Source: Ochrobactrum sp. CM-21-5 (lineage in GTDB: Bacteria; Pseudomonadota; Alphaproteobacteria; Rhizobiales; Rhizobiaceae). From it: a stretch of 64,000 nucleotides of DNA. Made by a program: the position numbers and the translations under genes. Below are positions 51,600 to 62,140 of the stretch, piece by piece. How positions within the stretch are numbered: position 1 is the first letter of the stretch; the number at the start of each line of letters is the position of its first letter. A model generated the notes under the pieces. The model saw only the letters and a list, made by a program, of their open reading frames with translations, was not told the DNA's origin and made no database searches. The stretch is taken from contig NZ_JACLZJ010000010.1 of assembly GCF_014253075.1 (NCBI RefSeq), forward strand, positions 16,507-80,506. The letters run 5' to 3'.

Positions 51600-51809
51600 A
51601 AGGCTTTACTTTCAATTTGGATGTGGATTTACCTACTGAAGTGATCAGATACGGTGTGATTCTCCGCGGCTGGTCTCGCCTTCTGGGGAGGAGGCTGGTC
51701 TCAGGGCGAGGTGCCCGCACCGCGGGCGCAGAACGAGCCGGTTTCTTTCGGTGGAGTTGGCGGTTTCGGCCACTTCCGGCCGCAGCCGTGTTCAATGGGA
51801 GTAATTGAA
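51600..51809 (+). promoter_or_regulatory. GC-rich structured leader before the second binding-protein gene
   Basis: After an AT-rich start this leader becomes GC-rich and repetitive. GGCTGGTCTC is present at about 51669 and again at 51693. CTCGCC (51675-51680) can pair with GGCGAG (51705-51710), GCCCGC (51713-51718) with GCGGGC (51722-51727), and CGGCC with GGCCG just before the ribosome site. An open frame crosses it (from 51711) but has no homology. It may be a regulatory 5-prime leader; I cannot match it to a known riboswitch. Confidence 0.5.
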
Positions 51810-52925
51810 ATGAAAAAGTCCTTATTCTGCGGCGTCTGCTTTTCCGCACTGGTCGCGATGGGCGGAGTGTCCTTCGCTGATGTTCTGCTTGGTGTCGGTG
51901 CGCCTTTGACGGGCAGTCAGGCGGCTTTCGGCGAACAGATCAAGCGCGGCGTCGAAGCGGCTGTCGCAGAAGCCAATGCCAAGGGCGGTATGAATGGCGA
52001 GCAGATCACTGTCGTCTACGGCGATGATGCCGCTGATCCCAAGCAGGGCATTTCGGTTGCTAATAAATTTATCGGCGATGGCGTCCAGTTCGTGATCGGT
52101 CACTTCAATTCCGGCGTCAGCATTCCGACCTCGGACATCTATGCCGAGAACGGCGTTCTGATGATTGCTCCGGGCACCACCAATCCGACCTTCACCGAGC
52201 GTGAACTGTGGAACACTTTCCGCACCTGCCGTCGCGATGACCAGCAAGGCATTGTTGCCGGTAAATACATGGCGGACAGTTACAAGGACGGCAAGGTCGC
52301 TATCCTGCATGACAAGACGCCTTATGGTCAGGGTCTTGCAGACGAAACCAAAAAGTCGCTCAATGAAAACGGCATGAAGGAAACGCTTTACGAAGGCGTG
52401 AACCAGGGCGACAAGGACTTTTCCGCGCTCATCTCCAAGATGAAGGCTGCAGGCATCACTGCCGTTTACTGGGGTGGTATGCATCCGGAAGCCGGTCTGA
52501 TCATTCGCCAGATGGCCGATCAGGGCCTTAAAGCGCAGTTCATTTCCGGTGACGGCATTGTTTCGAACGAGCTGGCATCCATTGCTGGCGATGCGGTTGC
52601 GGGTGTCATGAACACCTTCGGTCCCGACCCGCGCGAGGACCAGTCGAATGCGGAACTCATCAAGTCCTTCCGCGATAAGGGCTTCGAACCGGAAGCCTAC
52701 ACCTTCTATGCCTATGCGGGTGTGCAGTCGCTCGTGAACGCCGCCAATGCGGCGGGCAACAACGATCCGCAGGAAGTTGCGACTGCAATGAAGGAAAAGG
52801 GTCCGTTCAAGACGGTGCTCGGTGAAATATCCTTCGACGCGAAGGGTGATCCGAGCCTTTCGCCTTATGTCATGTTCGAATGGCGCAAGGGTGATGACGG
52901 CAAGTATAATTACTTCCAGAAGTAA
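51810..52925 (+). CDS. livK: Periplasmic amino acid-binding protein, LivJ/LivK type, paralogue 2
   Basis: Same length (371 residues) and organisation as the preceding gene, and clearly a tandem duplicate; long blocks are identical, such as [15 protein letters not shown] and [23 protein letters not shown]. The signal is [23 protein letters not shown]. Cys7 and Cys10 are in the signal and do not form a lipobox. The ligand loops read GVSIPTSD and APGTTNP, closer to classic LIV-binding protein than paralogue 1. ATG 51810 is used (GGGAG upstream); the frame is open to 51711 through the leader. Which amino acids each paralogue prefers cannot be read from the sequence. Confidence 0.92.
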   Translation: MKKSLFCGVCFSALVAMGGVSFADVLLGVGAPLTGSQAAFGEQIKRGVEAAVAEANAKGGMNGEQITVVYGDDAADPKQGISVANKFIGDGVQFVIGHFNSGVSIPTSDIYAENGVLMIAPGTTNPTFTERELWNTFRTCRRDDQQGIVAGKYMADSYKDGKVAILHDKTPYGQGLADETKKSLNENGMKETLYEGVNQGDKDFSALISKMKAAGITAVYWGGMHPEAGLIIRQMADQGLKAQFISGDGIVSNELASIAGDAVAGVMNTFGPDPREDQSNAELIKSFRDKGFEPEAYTFYAYAGVQSLVNAANAAGNNDPQEVATAMKEKGPFKTVLGEISFDAKGDPSLSPYVMFEWRKGDDGKYNYFQK

Positions 52926-52970
52926 AATTGCCTCATATTTCAGCAAGAATTGCCTGAAATTTCTGCAAAG

Positions 52971-53001
52971 TGCCTGGCAAATAGCCGGGCATTTTGTTTT
53001 T
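52971..53001 (+). terminator. Terminator after the second binding-protein gene
   Basis: TGCCTGGC and GCCGGGCA (one T-G pair) close an AAATA loop, followed by TTTTGTTTTT. Confidence 0.8.
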
Positions 53002-53088
53002 GCTTTCCCGCTGCACAGTTTGTTTGCACTTGGCATTTTTGCCATGTAAGCAGGGGCACCTTCGACATTGCAGCTTGGGAGATCTGCC

Positions 53089-56000
53089 TTGCCTATCAGG
53101 AAAATTCTGGTCGCCAATCGATCCGAAATCGCTATTCGCGTATTCCGCGCCGCGAATGAGCTGGGGCTCAAAACGGTGGCTATATGGGCTGAGGAGGACA
53201 AACTTTCCCTGCATCGCTTCAAAGCGGATGAAAGCTATCAGGTCGGGCGCGGGCCGCATCTGGACCGCGACCTGGGACCGATCGAAAGCTATCTTTCCAT
53301 CGACGAGATTATCCGCGTCGCCAAGCTTTCGGGCGCCGATGCTATCCATCCGGGTTACGGTCTTCTGTCCGAAAGCCCGGAATTTGCCGAAGCCTGCGCC
53401 GAAAACGGCATCATCTTCATCGGCCCGAAGCCGGAGACCATGCGCCGCCTCGGTAACAAGGTAGCAGCGCGCAATCTCGCCATTGAGATCGGCGTGCCGG
53501 TCGTGCCTGCGACCGATCCGCTGCCGGATGATATGGAAGAAGTGAAGACGGTTGCCGCCAGGATCGGCTACCCGCTGATGCTAAAGGCGAGCTGGGGCGG
53601 CGGCGGTCGCGGCATGCGTGCCATTCGCGCCGAGGCCGATCTGGCGCGAGAAGTGATGGAAGCCAAGCGTGAGGCCAAGGCCGCGTTCGGCAAGGACGAG
53701 GTTTATCTGGAAAAGCTCGTCGAACGGGCGCGCCATGTCGAAGTGCAGATACTGGGCGATACGCATGGCAATGCCGTGCATCTTTATGAGCGCGACTGCT
53801 CGATCCAGCGGCGCAACCAGAAAGTGGTGGAGCGTGCGCCAGCACCTTATCTCAACGATGAACAGCGACAGGAACTGGCGGGCTATGGCCTGAAGATCGC
53901 CCATGCGACCGACTATATCGGCGCAGGCACGGTCGAATTCCTGATGGATGCCAACACGAGTAAATTCTACTTCATCGAAGTCAATCCGCGCATTCAGGTC
54001 GAGCATACGATCACGGAAGAAGTGACAGGCATCGATATCGTCAAGGCGCAGATTCATATCTTGGAAGGCTTTGCCATTGGTACGCCTGAATCGGGCGTGC
54101 CTGTGCAAGACGATATTCGGCTGAACGGCCACGCTCTCCAGTGCCGCATCACCACCGAAGATCCCGAGCAGAACTTCATTCCCGATTATGGCCGCATTCA
54201 GGCCTATCGCTCCGCATCCGGCTTCGGTATCCGTCTTGATGGCGGCACGGCCTATTCGGGCGCTTTCATCACCCGCTATTACGATCCGCTGCTCGTCAAG
54301 GTGACGGCTTCCGGATCGACGCCGCTTGAAGCTATCCGCCGCATGGACCGCGCATTGCGCGAGTTCCGTATTCGCGGTGTGGCTACCAATCTTACCTTCG
54401 TTGAAGCAATCATTAATCATCCGAAATTCATCGCGAATGATTATACGACGCGTTTCATCGATACGACGCCTGAACTTTTCACGCAGATGAAGCGTCAGGA
54501 TCGAGCGACCAAGCTCCTGACCTATATTGCCGATGTGACGGTCAATGGGCATCCCGAAACCAATGGACGTGCAAAGCCGGCTAAAGATGCCGCAAAACCG
54601 CGTGTGCCGTGGTTCGGTGACAAGCCGGTCGTTGACGGCACCAAGCAGCTTCTGGGTCATCTTGGGCCGAAGAAATTCGCCGAATGGGTGCGCAATGAAA
54701 AGCGCGCACTGATTACCGATACGACGATGCGTGATGGCCATCAGTCGCTGCTGGCGACCCGCATGCGCACCTACGACATTGCGCGGATCGCCAATAGCTA
54801 TGCGCAGGCGCTGCCGAACCTCTTCTCGCTGGAATGCTGGGGTGGGGCGACATTCGATGTGTCGATGCGCTTTCTCACCGAAGATCCGTGGGAGCGTCTG
54901 GCAATGGTGCGTGAAGGCGCGCCGAATATCCTGTTACAGATGTTGCTGCGCGGCGCCAATGGCGTGGGCTACAAGTCCTATCCCGACAATGTGGTGAAGT
55001 ATTTCGTGCGTGAGGCAGCGCGCGGCGGCATCGATCTGTTCCGCGTGTTCGACAGCCTTAACTGGGTCGAAAATATGCGCGTGTCGATGGATGCGGTGCT
55101 GGAGGAAGACAAGCTCTGCGAAGCGGCCATCTGCTACACCGGCGATATTCTCAACCCGGAACGCGCCAAATACGATCTCAAATATTACGTCGATCTGGCG
55201 AAAGAGGTCGAAAAGGCGGGCGCGCATATCATCGCCGTCAAGGATATGGCGGGGCTTTTGAAGCCTGCCGCCGCCCGTGTGCTGTTCAAGGCGCTGCGAG
55301 AGGAAACCGATCTGCCAATCCATTTTCACACGCATGACACGTCGGGCATTTCGGCGGCGACGGTGCTGGCCGCGATCGATGCGGGCGTGGACGTCGTCGA
55401 TGCGGCGGTGGACGCGCTGTCCGGTAACACATCCCAGCCCTGCCTTGGTTCTATTGTCGAGGCACTGCACGGTTCGGAACGCGATCCGGGGCTCGACCCG
55501 GATTCGATCCGCCGCATCTCCTTCTATTGGGAAGCGGTACGTAACCAGTATGCGGCCTTCGAAAGCGACCTCAAGGGACCGGCTTCAGAGGTTTACCTGC
55601 ATGAAATGCCGGGTGGTCAGTTCACCAACCTGAAGGAGCAGGCCCGCTCCCTGGGACTTGAAACCCGCTGGCATGAAGTGGCGCAGGCCTATGCCGATGT
55701 GAACCGCATGTTCGGCGACATCGTCAAGGTTACGCCGTCGTCCAAGGTGGTGGGCGATATGGCGCTGATGATGGTAAGCCAGGATCTGACCGTGACCGAT
55801 GTCGAAAATCCGGCAAAGGATATTGCCTTCCCGGATTCGGTGGTGTCGATGATGCGCGGCGATCTCGGTCAGCCGCCATCGGGATGGCCGAAGGCGCTTC
55901 AGAAGAAAATCCTGAAGGGCGAAGAGCCGTTTACGGAACGCCCCGGTGCTCTGCTGGAAGCAGCCGATCTTGATGCCGAACGCAAGGGCTTTGAAAACAC

Positions 56001-56550
56001 GGTCGAGCGCAAAATCAGCGATCAGGAATTCGCGTCGGCACTAATGTATCCGAAGGTGTTTACCGATTACGCATCGGCGCACGAAACCTACGGTCCGACG
56101 AGCGTTTTGCCGACGCCGGTCTATTTCTATGGCCTGAAGCCGGAGGAAGAAGTCTTCGTCGATCTAGAGCGCGGCAAGACGCTGGTGATCGTCAATCAGG
56201 CAATCAGCGAGACCGACGAGAAGGGCATGGTGACGGTGTTCTTCGAACTGAACGGTCAGCCGCGCCGTATCAAAGTGCCGAACCGTGCCAAGGGCGCTTC
56301 CGGTGGCGTGCGCCGCAAGACGGAGCAGGGCAACGACAGCCATGTCGGTGCACCGATGCCAGGTGTCGTCTCCACGGTTGCCGTTGCAAATGGTCAGAAG
56401 GTCTCACAGGGTGATGTGCTGCTTTCCATCGAGGCGATGAAAATGGAAACGGCAATCCATGCCGAACGCGATGGCGTCATCGCGGAAGTGCTGGTGCGTC
56501 CCGGGGAGCAGATCGATGCCAAGGATTTGCTGGTCGTTTACTCGGAGTAA
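53089..56550 (+). CDS. pyc: Pyruvate carboxylase
   Basis: Carboxylates pyruvate to oxaloacetate with ATP, bicarbonate and biotin, replenishing the TCA cycle. The 1,153-residue single chain has three parts. Biotin carboxylase spans about 1-460 (RKILVANRSEIAIRVFRAANELGL; KASWGGGGRGMR; EVNPRIQVEHTITEEVTGID). The carboxyltransferase spans about 530-820 (ITDTTMRDGHQSLLATRMRTYD; AVKDMAGLLKP; HFHTHDTSG). The biotin carrier domain has EAMKME with Lys at about 1118. I use TTG 53089: GGGAG is 7 bases upstream and translation then begins MPIRKILVANRSE, the conserved start. A TTG seven codons earlier lies before the ribosome site. Confidence 0.97.
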   Translation: MPIRKILVANRSEIAIRVFRAANELGLKTVAIWAEEDKLSLHRFKADESYQVGRGPHLDRDLGPIESYLSIDEIIRVAKLSGADAIHPGYGLLSESPEFAEACAENGIIFIGPKPETMRRLGNKVAARNLAIEIGVPVVPATDPLPDDMEEVKTVAARIGYPLMLKASWGGGGRGMRAIRAEADLAREVMEAKREAKAAFGKDEVYLEKLVERARHVEVQILGDTHGNAVHLYERDCSIQRRNQKVVERAPAPYLNDEQRQELAGYGLKIAHATDYIGAGTVEFLMDANTSKFYFIEVNPRIQVEHTITEEVTGIDIVKAQIHILEGFAIGTPESGVPVQDDIRLNGHALQCRITTEDPEQNFIPDYGRIQAYRSASGFGIRLDGGTAYSGAFITRYYDPLLVKVTASGSTPLEAIRRMDRALREFRIRGVATNLTFVEAIINHPKFIANDYTTRFIDTTPELFTQMKRQDRATKLLTYIADVTVNGHPETNGRAKPAKDAAKPRVPWFGDKPVVDGTKQLLGHLGPKKFAEWVRNEKRALITDTTMRDGHQSLLATRMRTYDIARIANSYAQALPNLFSLECWGGATFDVSMRFLTEDPWERLAMVREGAPNILLQMLLRGANGVGYKSYPDNVVKYFVREAARGGIDLFRVFDSLNWVENMRVSMDAVLEEDKLCEAAICYTGDILNPERAKYDLKYYVDLAKEVEKAGAHIIAVKDMAGLLKPAAARVLFKALREETDLPIHFHTHDTSGISAATVLAAIDAGVDVVDAAVDALSGNTSQPCLGSIVEALHGSERDPGLDPDSIRRISFYWEAVRNQYAAFESDLKGPASEVYLHEMPGGQFTNLKEQARSLGLETRWHEVAQAYADVNRMFGDIVKVTPSSKVVGDMALMMVSQDLTVTDVENPAKDIAFPDSVVSMMRGDLGQPPSGWPKALQKKILKGEEPFTERPGALLEAADLDAERKGFENTVERKISDQEFASALMYPKVFTDYASAHETYGPTSVLPTPVYFYGLKPEEEVFVDLERGKTLVIVNQAISETDEKGMVTVFFELNGQPRRIKVPNRAKGASGGVRRKTEQGNDSHVGAPMPGVVSTVAVANGQKVSQGDVLLSIEAMKMETAIHAERDGVIAEVLVRPGEQIDAKDLLVVYSE

Positions 56551-56584
56551 TTTCCCGTCAGTTTTCCTTGGGTCAAAAGTTCAG

Positions 56585-56618
56585 TGTCGCGCCGGTAAAA
56601 CGGCGCGACATTTTGTTT
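56585..56618 (+). terminator. Terminator after pyc
   Basis: TGTCGCGCCG and CGGCGCGACA form a perfect 10-bp stem around GTAAAA, followed by TTTTGTTT. Confidence 0.92.
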
Positions 56619-56644
56619 GCGCTTGCGGTGCTTTCAAAAACTGC

Positions 56645-56679
56645 TATGCATGTTTGTGCCGATTTATGCATGATTGTGC
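56645..56679 (+). promoter_or_regulatory. Tandem 20-bp-period operator before the deoR-type gene
   Basis: TATGCATGTTTGTGC (56645-56659) is repeated as TATGCATGATTGTGC (56665-56679), 14 of 15 bases identical. The starts are exactly 20 bases apart, about two helical turns. It ends 14 bases before the regulator start, over the ribosome site region. This fits binding by a DeoR oligomer. Confidence 0.65.
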
Positions 56680-56693
56680 ATAGGAGAGGAATA

Positions 56694-57479
56694 ATGGCCA
56701 CAGAGCTTCTGCTTCACGAAAGACAGGCGCGAATTCAGGAACTTTTGCAGCAGTCGGGCCGTGTGCTGGCAGCTGAACTGGCGGAAAGTTTCGGGGTCTC
56801 CGAGGATACAATCCGTCGCGATCTGCGCGAGATGGCGGCAGCAGGTTTGTGCAGGCGCGTTTATGGCGGAGCATTGCGCGCCGTGCCGGAACCATCTCCT
56901 CTTGCCGAGCGCGATAGCGAGCGGCCGCATGCGAAAGCGGCGCTGGCCGCGGTTCTGGCCGGGCTGATCAAAACCGGCATGACTGTATTTCTCGATGCCT
57001 CGTCGGTGAACACGGCGCTTGCACGACTGCTGGTCAGGCGAGGCGATGCCATCACCGTCGTCACCAATACGCCTTCCATCGCAGCAATTTTGATGGGTGC
57101 ACTGGAGATCGAGTTGATCATGATCGGTGGGCCGATTGATCGTCGCGTCAGTGCGGCGGTGGGCGCGCGCGCCTTGCGTGATGCAGAGCTGCTGCGGCCA
57201 GACCTCTGTGTGCTTGGCACCTGCGGCATTGCCGCGGAAATCGGCGTGACCGCACTTCATCTGGACGATGCGGAGTTCAAGCGGGTGATTGCGGGCCGCA
57301 GTCGATCGGTCGCCCTGGCAGTTATCAATGAGAAGCTTGGCACGGTTGCCGCGCACGATGTCGTTGCGCTGGAAGACGTTGGTATCATGGTCGTCGAAGA
57401 TGATGCGGATGACGCAGCACTTGCGCCCTACGCGGCATCGGGTATGAAGATTTTACGTGCGGCAGCGGACCGCAACTGA
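56694..57479 (+). CDS. DeoR/GlpR family transcriptional regulator
   Basis: A 261-residue sugar-responsive regulator. The N-terminal helix-turn-helix is ERQARIQELLQQSGRVLAAELAESFGVSEDTIRRDLREMAAAGLCRRVYGGAL, the canonical DeoR start. The C-terminal sensor domain is an isomerase-like fold with SERPHAKAALAA, FLDASSVNTALARLL, VVTNTPSIAAIL, IGGPIDRRVSAAVGARAL and CVLGTCGIAAEIGVTALHLDDAEFKR. ATG 56694 has AGGAGAGGA before it. It is 7 bases upstream of an MFS gene and probably represses the pair, with the tandem repeat as operator. The effector is presumably a phosphorylated sugar, not identified. Confidence 0.9.
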   Translation: MATELLLHERQARIQELLQQSGRVLAAELAESFGVSEDTIRRDLREMAAAGLCRRVYGGALRAVPEPSPLAERDSERPHAKAALAAVLAGLIKTGMTVFLDASSVNTALARLLVRRGDAITVVTNTPSIAAILMGALEIELIMIGGPIDRRVSAAVGARALRDAELLRPDLCVLGTCGIAAEIGVTALHLDDAEFKRVIAGRSRSVALAVINEKLGTVAAHDVVALEDVGIMVVEDDADDAALAPYAASGMKILRAAADRN

Positions 57480-57486
57480 GGGATAG

Positions 57487-58677
57487 ATGGAACAGGTTTC
57501 CGGACGGGAAGATGCTGCGCCTGCACGCGCGCCGATAGTAACCAGAGAGCGCATTGCGGTTGCCCTGCTCTTTCTGATGAACGGATATATTTTCGGCGGC
57601 TGGGCCCCGAAGATCCCCGAATTCGCTGCGCGTCTGGGGCTGGACAGCGCCGGAATGGGGCTGATGATCCTCGTTTTCGGCCTTGGTTCACTCGCCATGA
57701 TGCCGATAGCGGGCGCTTTGTCGGCGCACCGCGGTTCGGGTGCTGTCGTGCGTGTTTTTGCACTTGGCGTCATTCCCACGCTCCTCATTATCGCGCTGGT
57801 GCCGAATGTGTTCACGGCGGTGGTCGCCATGTTCTATTTTGGCGGAACGATCGCTGCGATGGACGTCGCCATGAATGCCAATGCGGTTGCCGTGGAAAAA
57901 TCCATGCGTCGCGCTATCATGTCGTCCTGCCATGCGTTCTGGAGTCTCGGCGGTTTGATCGGTTCGGCGACAGGAGGATTTCTGATCGCCTATCTAGGCT
58001 CGACCGTTCATGCGCTGGTCGCGACGCTTGTTGCCGCTGCGCTGATTGCCATTGCCTGGCCGTCGATCATTGCCGACAAGTTTCATCATACAGGCGGAGA
58101 AAAGCAGAAGCTCACCCTGCCACGCAACCCCTTGCCGTGGCTGGTCGGTGTCATGGCGCTATTTTCGATGGTTCCCGAGGGCGCGATCCTCGATTGGGGA
58201 GCCTATCACATGCAGCAAGATCTTGGAGCATCGGTCGCTCTTGCCGGGTTCGGCTTCGCGGCCTTTTCTGGGTCGATGGCCATCATGCGTTTTGCAGGCG
58301 ATCTGGTCCGTGACCGGTTCGGCGGAGTCAAAACCCTGCGTGCCTGCACGACCATTGCCATTGTCGGCATGCTGATCGTCGGTTTCGGAAACAGCGCCAC
58401 CATGGCGATTATCGGCTTCGCGATCTGCGGAATCGGCATTTCCAATATGGTGCCGATAGCCTTCTCGATGGCTGGCAATATGCCAGGTGTCAATCCGAGT
58501 GTCGGCCTGTCCATTGCGACAACGCTTGGCTATTCCGGCATGCTGGTCGCGCCGTCGCTGATCGGTTTCGTCGCCAAGCACAGTGGCTTTGGCATGGTGT
58601 TCGTCGCGCTGCCGGTTCTGCTTCTGGTCGTGTTGGCGTTTTCAAGCCTGGCTAGATATGCTGACTACAAGCATTAG
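57487..58677 (+). CDS. MFS transporter (YbjJ-like)
   Basis: A 396-residue transporter with about 12 hydrophobic segments. The N-terminal half has FLMNGYIFGGWAPKIPEFAARLGLDSAGMGLMILVFGLGSLAMMPIAGAL, and the middle has DVAMNANAVAVEKSMRRAIMSSCHAFWSLGGLIGS and GDLVRDRFGGVKTLR, a pattern like E. coli YbjJ and sugar-type MFS proteins. The GAGGGA site and ATG are 7 bases after the deoR-type gene, so the two form an operon. A sugar or sugar derivative is the likely cargo because of the regulator; direction and substrate are unknown. Confidence 0.87.
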   Translation: MEQVSGREDAAPARAPIVTRERIAVALLFLMNGYIFGGWAPKIPEFAARLGLDSAGMGLMILVFGLGSLAMMPIAGALSAHRGSGAVVRVFALGVIPTLLIIALVPNVFTAVVAMFYFGGTIAAMDVAMNANAVAVEKSMRRAIMSSCHAFWSLGGLIGSATGGFLIAYLGSTVHALVATLVAAALIAIAWPSIIADKFHHTGGEKQKLTLPRNPLPWLVGVMALFSMVPEGAILDWGAYHMQQDLGASVALAGFGFAAFSGSMAIMRFAGDLVRDRFGGVKTLRACTTIAIVGMLIVGFGNSATMAIIGFAICGIGISNMVPIAFSMAGNMPGVNPSVGLSIATTLGYSGMLVAPSLIGFVAKHSGFGMVFVALPVLLLVVLAFSSLARYADYKH

Positions 58678-58687
58678 AAGGCGTTTC

Positions 58688-58775
58688 GATCTGATTGAAT
58701 CAGATCTGTGCTCTCCGTTTTGTTTAGATGCGCATCTTTTCCGAAAACCGTTTCACCCTTTTCAGGATGCGCTCC
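58688..58775. repeat. Dispersed palindromic repeat, copy D (composite)
   Basis: The first part is a perfect 9-1-9 palindrome, GATCTGATT-G-AATCAGATC (58688-58706). Next come CTCTCCGTTTTGTTTAGATGCGCATC, CCGAAAACCGTTTCACCCTTTTC and GGATGCGCTCC, which match copies B and C. It occupies the gap between the convergent MFS and bdhA genes, ending 4 bases from the bdhA stop. Confidence 0.78.
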
Positions 58776-58779
58776 AAAA

Positions 58780-59571
58780 TCATTCCGCTGTCCAACCGCC
58801 GTCGACAGGAATAGCGGCGCCGTTGATCTGTGCTGCCGCATCGCTTGCGAGGAAGGTCGCAAGCGCGCCGATCTGCGAGGTGGTGACGAATTCCTTTGTC
58901 GGCTGTTTGTCGAGCATCACCTCCCGGATTACGGTTTCGCGGTCCATGTGATGGGCTTTCATCTGATCGGGTATCTGCGACTCGACAAGCGGCGTCAGCA
59001 CGTAGCCGGGACAGATGGAATTGGCAGTGATTTTCTCGGTTGCAAGCTCAAGCGCCAGTGTCCTGGTGAAGCCGACAATACCGTGTTTGGCTGCAACATA
59101 GGCCGACTTGAACGGCGATGCGACGAGTCCGTGCGCTGAGGCGATATTGATGATGCGGCCCCAGCCGGCCTTTCGCATAGAGGGGATCGCGGCGGCGGAG
59201 GTGTGAAAGGCCGACGTCAGGTTGATCGCGATGATGCGGTCCCACTGTTCGGTCGGAAATTCCTCCACCGGCGCCACGTGCTGGATACCGGCATTGTTGA
59301 CGAGAATATCAATGCTGCCCAAAACCTTGATGGTTTCGGTGATTAGCGTCCGGCAATCATCAGCTTTGGACATGTCTGCGGCAATATAGACCACGTTGAC
59401 GCCATGTTCTTCGGCCAGAAGGCGGGCTAGCGTGTGGTCTTCGTCGCGGTCGGTGAAGGAGTTTATCACGACGTTGTGTTCTGCTGCCGCCAGCGCATGG
59501 GCGATGCCAAGGCCGATACCGGAGTTCGATCCAGTGACGATTGCGGTTTTGCGGGCAAATGCAGCACTCAT
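58780..59571 (-). CDS. bdhA: D-3-hydroxybutyrate dehydrogenase
   Basis: A short-chain dehydrogenase that oxidises 3-hydroxybutyrate to acetoacetate with NAD, used in polyhydroxybutyrate and ketone-body turnover. The 263-residue protein has the cofactor motif TGSNSGIG at 13-20, NNAGIQHVAPVEEFP, the catalytic Ser in INIASAHGLVAS, and Tyr-Lys in SAYVAAKHG. ANSICPGYVLTPLVESQI and the long LDKQPTKEFVTTSQIGALATFLASDAA end are characteristic of BdhA rather than other SDRs. ATG 59571 has AAGGAGGAAA upstream; an in-frame ATG 19 codons earlier is not supported. Confidence 0.93.
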   Translation of the reverse strand: MSAAFARKTAIVTGSNSGIGLGIAHALAAAEHNVVINSFTDRDEDHTLARLLAEEHGVNVVYIAADMSKADDCRTLITETIKVLGSIDILVNNAGIQHVAPVEEFPTEQWDRIIAINLTSAFHTSAAAIPSMRKAGWGRIINIASAHGLVASPFKSAYVAAKHGIVGFTRTLALELATEKITANSICPGYVLTPLVESQIPDQMKAHHMDRETVIREVMLDKQPTKEFVTTSQIGALATFLASDAAAQINGAAIPVDGGWTAE

Positions 59572-59640
59572 GCGCGGTTTCCTCCTTGTCCGTATCGGCA
59601 TAATGAGAGGGCGACAATGCGACGGCAAGTGATTATATAA

Positions 59641-61053
<1,413 letters not shown>

Positions 61054-61968
61054 TCAGTTCTGCCGCTCGGCAATGAACCGGGCGGCTTGTTTGAGAATGG
61101 CCGCATCCTCACCGAAGGGAGCAAGCAGGCTTTCTGCCTGCTCGACGAGGCCAGAGAGCTGCCTGCGCGTCCAGTCGACGCCATGCAGGGCTACAAGTGT
61201 TGCCTTGCCTGCCGCGGCATCCTTGCCTGTTGCTTTGCCCATAGCCGTCGCATCTGCAGTCACATCCAGAAGATCATCCGCGAGCTGGAAGGCCAGACCG
61301 ATAGCGGAGCCGAATTCGGCCATGCGCTCGCGGTCTTCCTGTGATGTATCAGCAATGATCGCGCCTGCCTCGCAGGCGAAGCGAATCAGCGCGCCGGTCT
61401 TCATGGCCTGAAGGGTGATGATGCCCGCTTCGTCCGGCTTTTTGTTTTCCGCCATCAAATCGAGCGCCTGCCCGCCAGCCATGCCGCCGAGGCCGGCTGC
61501 GCGCGCAAGCGCGGCAATAAGCTTCACCCGGATAGCGGCGTCGAGGTCGGTCTCATCGGAAGCGATGATGTCGAATGCATAGGTCAGCAGGCTGTCACCG
61601 GCCAGAATTGCGGCTGCTTCATCGAAGGCCTTGTGCACGGTGGGCTGGCCGCGGCGAAGGTCGTCATTGTCCATTGAGGGTAGATCGTCATGCACGAGCG
61701 AATAGCAGTGAATGCATTCAAGCGCAGAAGCCACACGCAATACGGCGTTGCCATATTTGCCGAACATGGCAGCGCTTTCGATGACGAGAAAGGGGCGAAG
61801 CCGCTTGCCGCCATTCAACACGCCATGACGCATGGCGGCGATCAGCCGTTCGGGGCGGACGATCTCTCCCGCACCCGGGCGCTGGTTCAGAAGACCGGTC
61901 AATGCCCTCTCCACTTCGAAGGCGCGGCGGTTGAGAGCTTCAGCGAAATCGACAGACATATGTTCCAT
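61054..61968 (-). CDS. ispA: Polyprenyl synthetase, probably farnesyl diphosphate synthase
   Basis: Condenses isopentenyl and allylic diphosphates to farnesyl diphosphate. The 304-residue all-helical protein has GGKRLRPFLVIESAAMFG, the first Asp-rich motif DDLPSMDND, RRGQPTVHKAFDEAAAILAGDSLLTYAF, GQALDLMAE and the second Asp-rich motif FQLADDLLD. The two residues between the first Asp pair and the Met of the motif fit a bacterial farnesyl synthase, though geranylgeranyl activity cannot be excluded. ATG 61968 is used; ATG 61959 would shorten it by three residues. Confidence 0.9.
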   Translation of the reverse strand: MEHMSVDFAEALNRRAFEVERALTGLLNQRPGAGEIVRPERLIAAMRHGVLNGGKRLRPFLVIESAAMFGKYGNAVLRVASALECIHCYSLVHDDLPSMDNDDLRRGQPTVHKAFDEAAAILAGDSLLTYAFDIIASDETDLDAAIRVKLIAALARAAGLGGMAGGQALDLMAENKKPDEAGIITLQAMKTGALIRFACEAGAIIADTSQEDRERMAEFGSAIGLAFQLADDLLDVTADATAMGKATGKDAAAGKATLVALHGVDWTRRQLSGLVEQAESLLAPFGEDAAILKQAARFIAERQN

Positions 61969-62140
61969 CAGATGGGGATGGACGAAAGCAATGCGGCGGT
62001 CAACCAGGGACCGCGATGACCACAGGCTTTTTCATCTGGCAGTCATCAAACCGAACCCTTCCGCCTTGTTTCCGGCGGCGGGTTATGGAATCGGGTTCAA
62101 ACCTGTTAAGGAATGGTTTATTCCGCTTGGGTGCAGATAG

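Noticed and set aside
51711..51809. Longer start for the second binding protein, or a leader peptide in the GC-rich leader
   Set aside because: A true signal peptide begins at 51810 with a ribosome site; the upstream codons are not signal-like and contain no run of a single amino acid.
53417..54741. Long antisense frames within pyc
   Set aside because: Coding-strand composition explains them; they lack starts with ribosome sites and recognisable domains.
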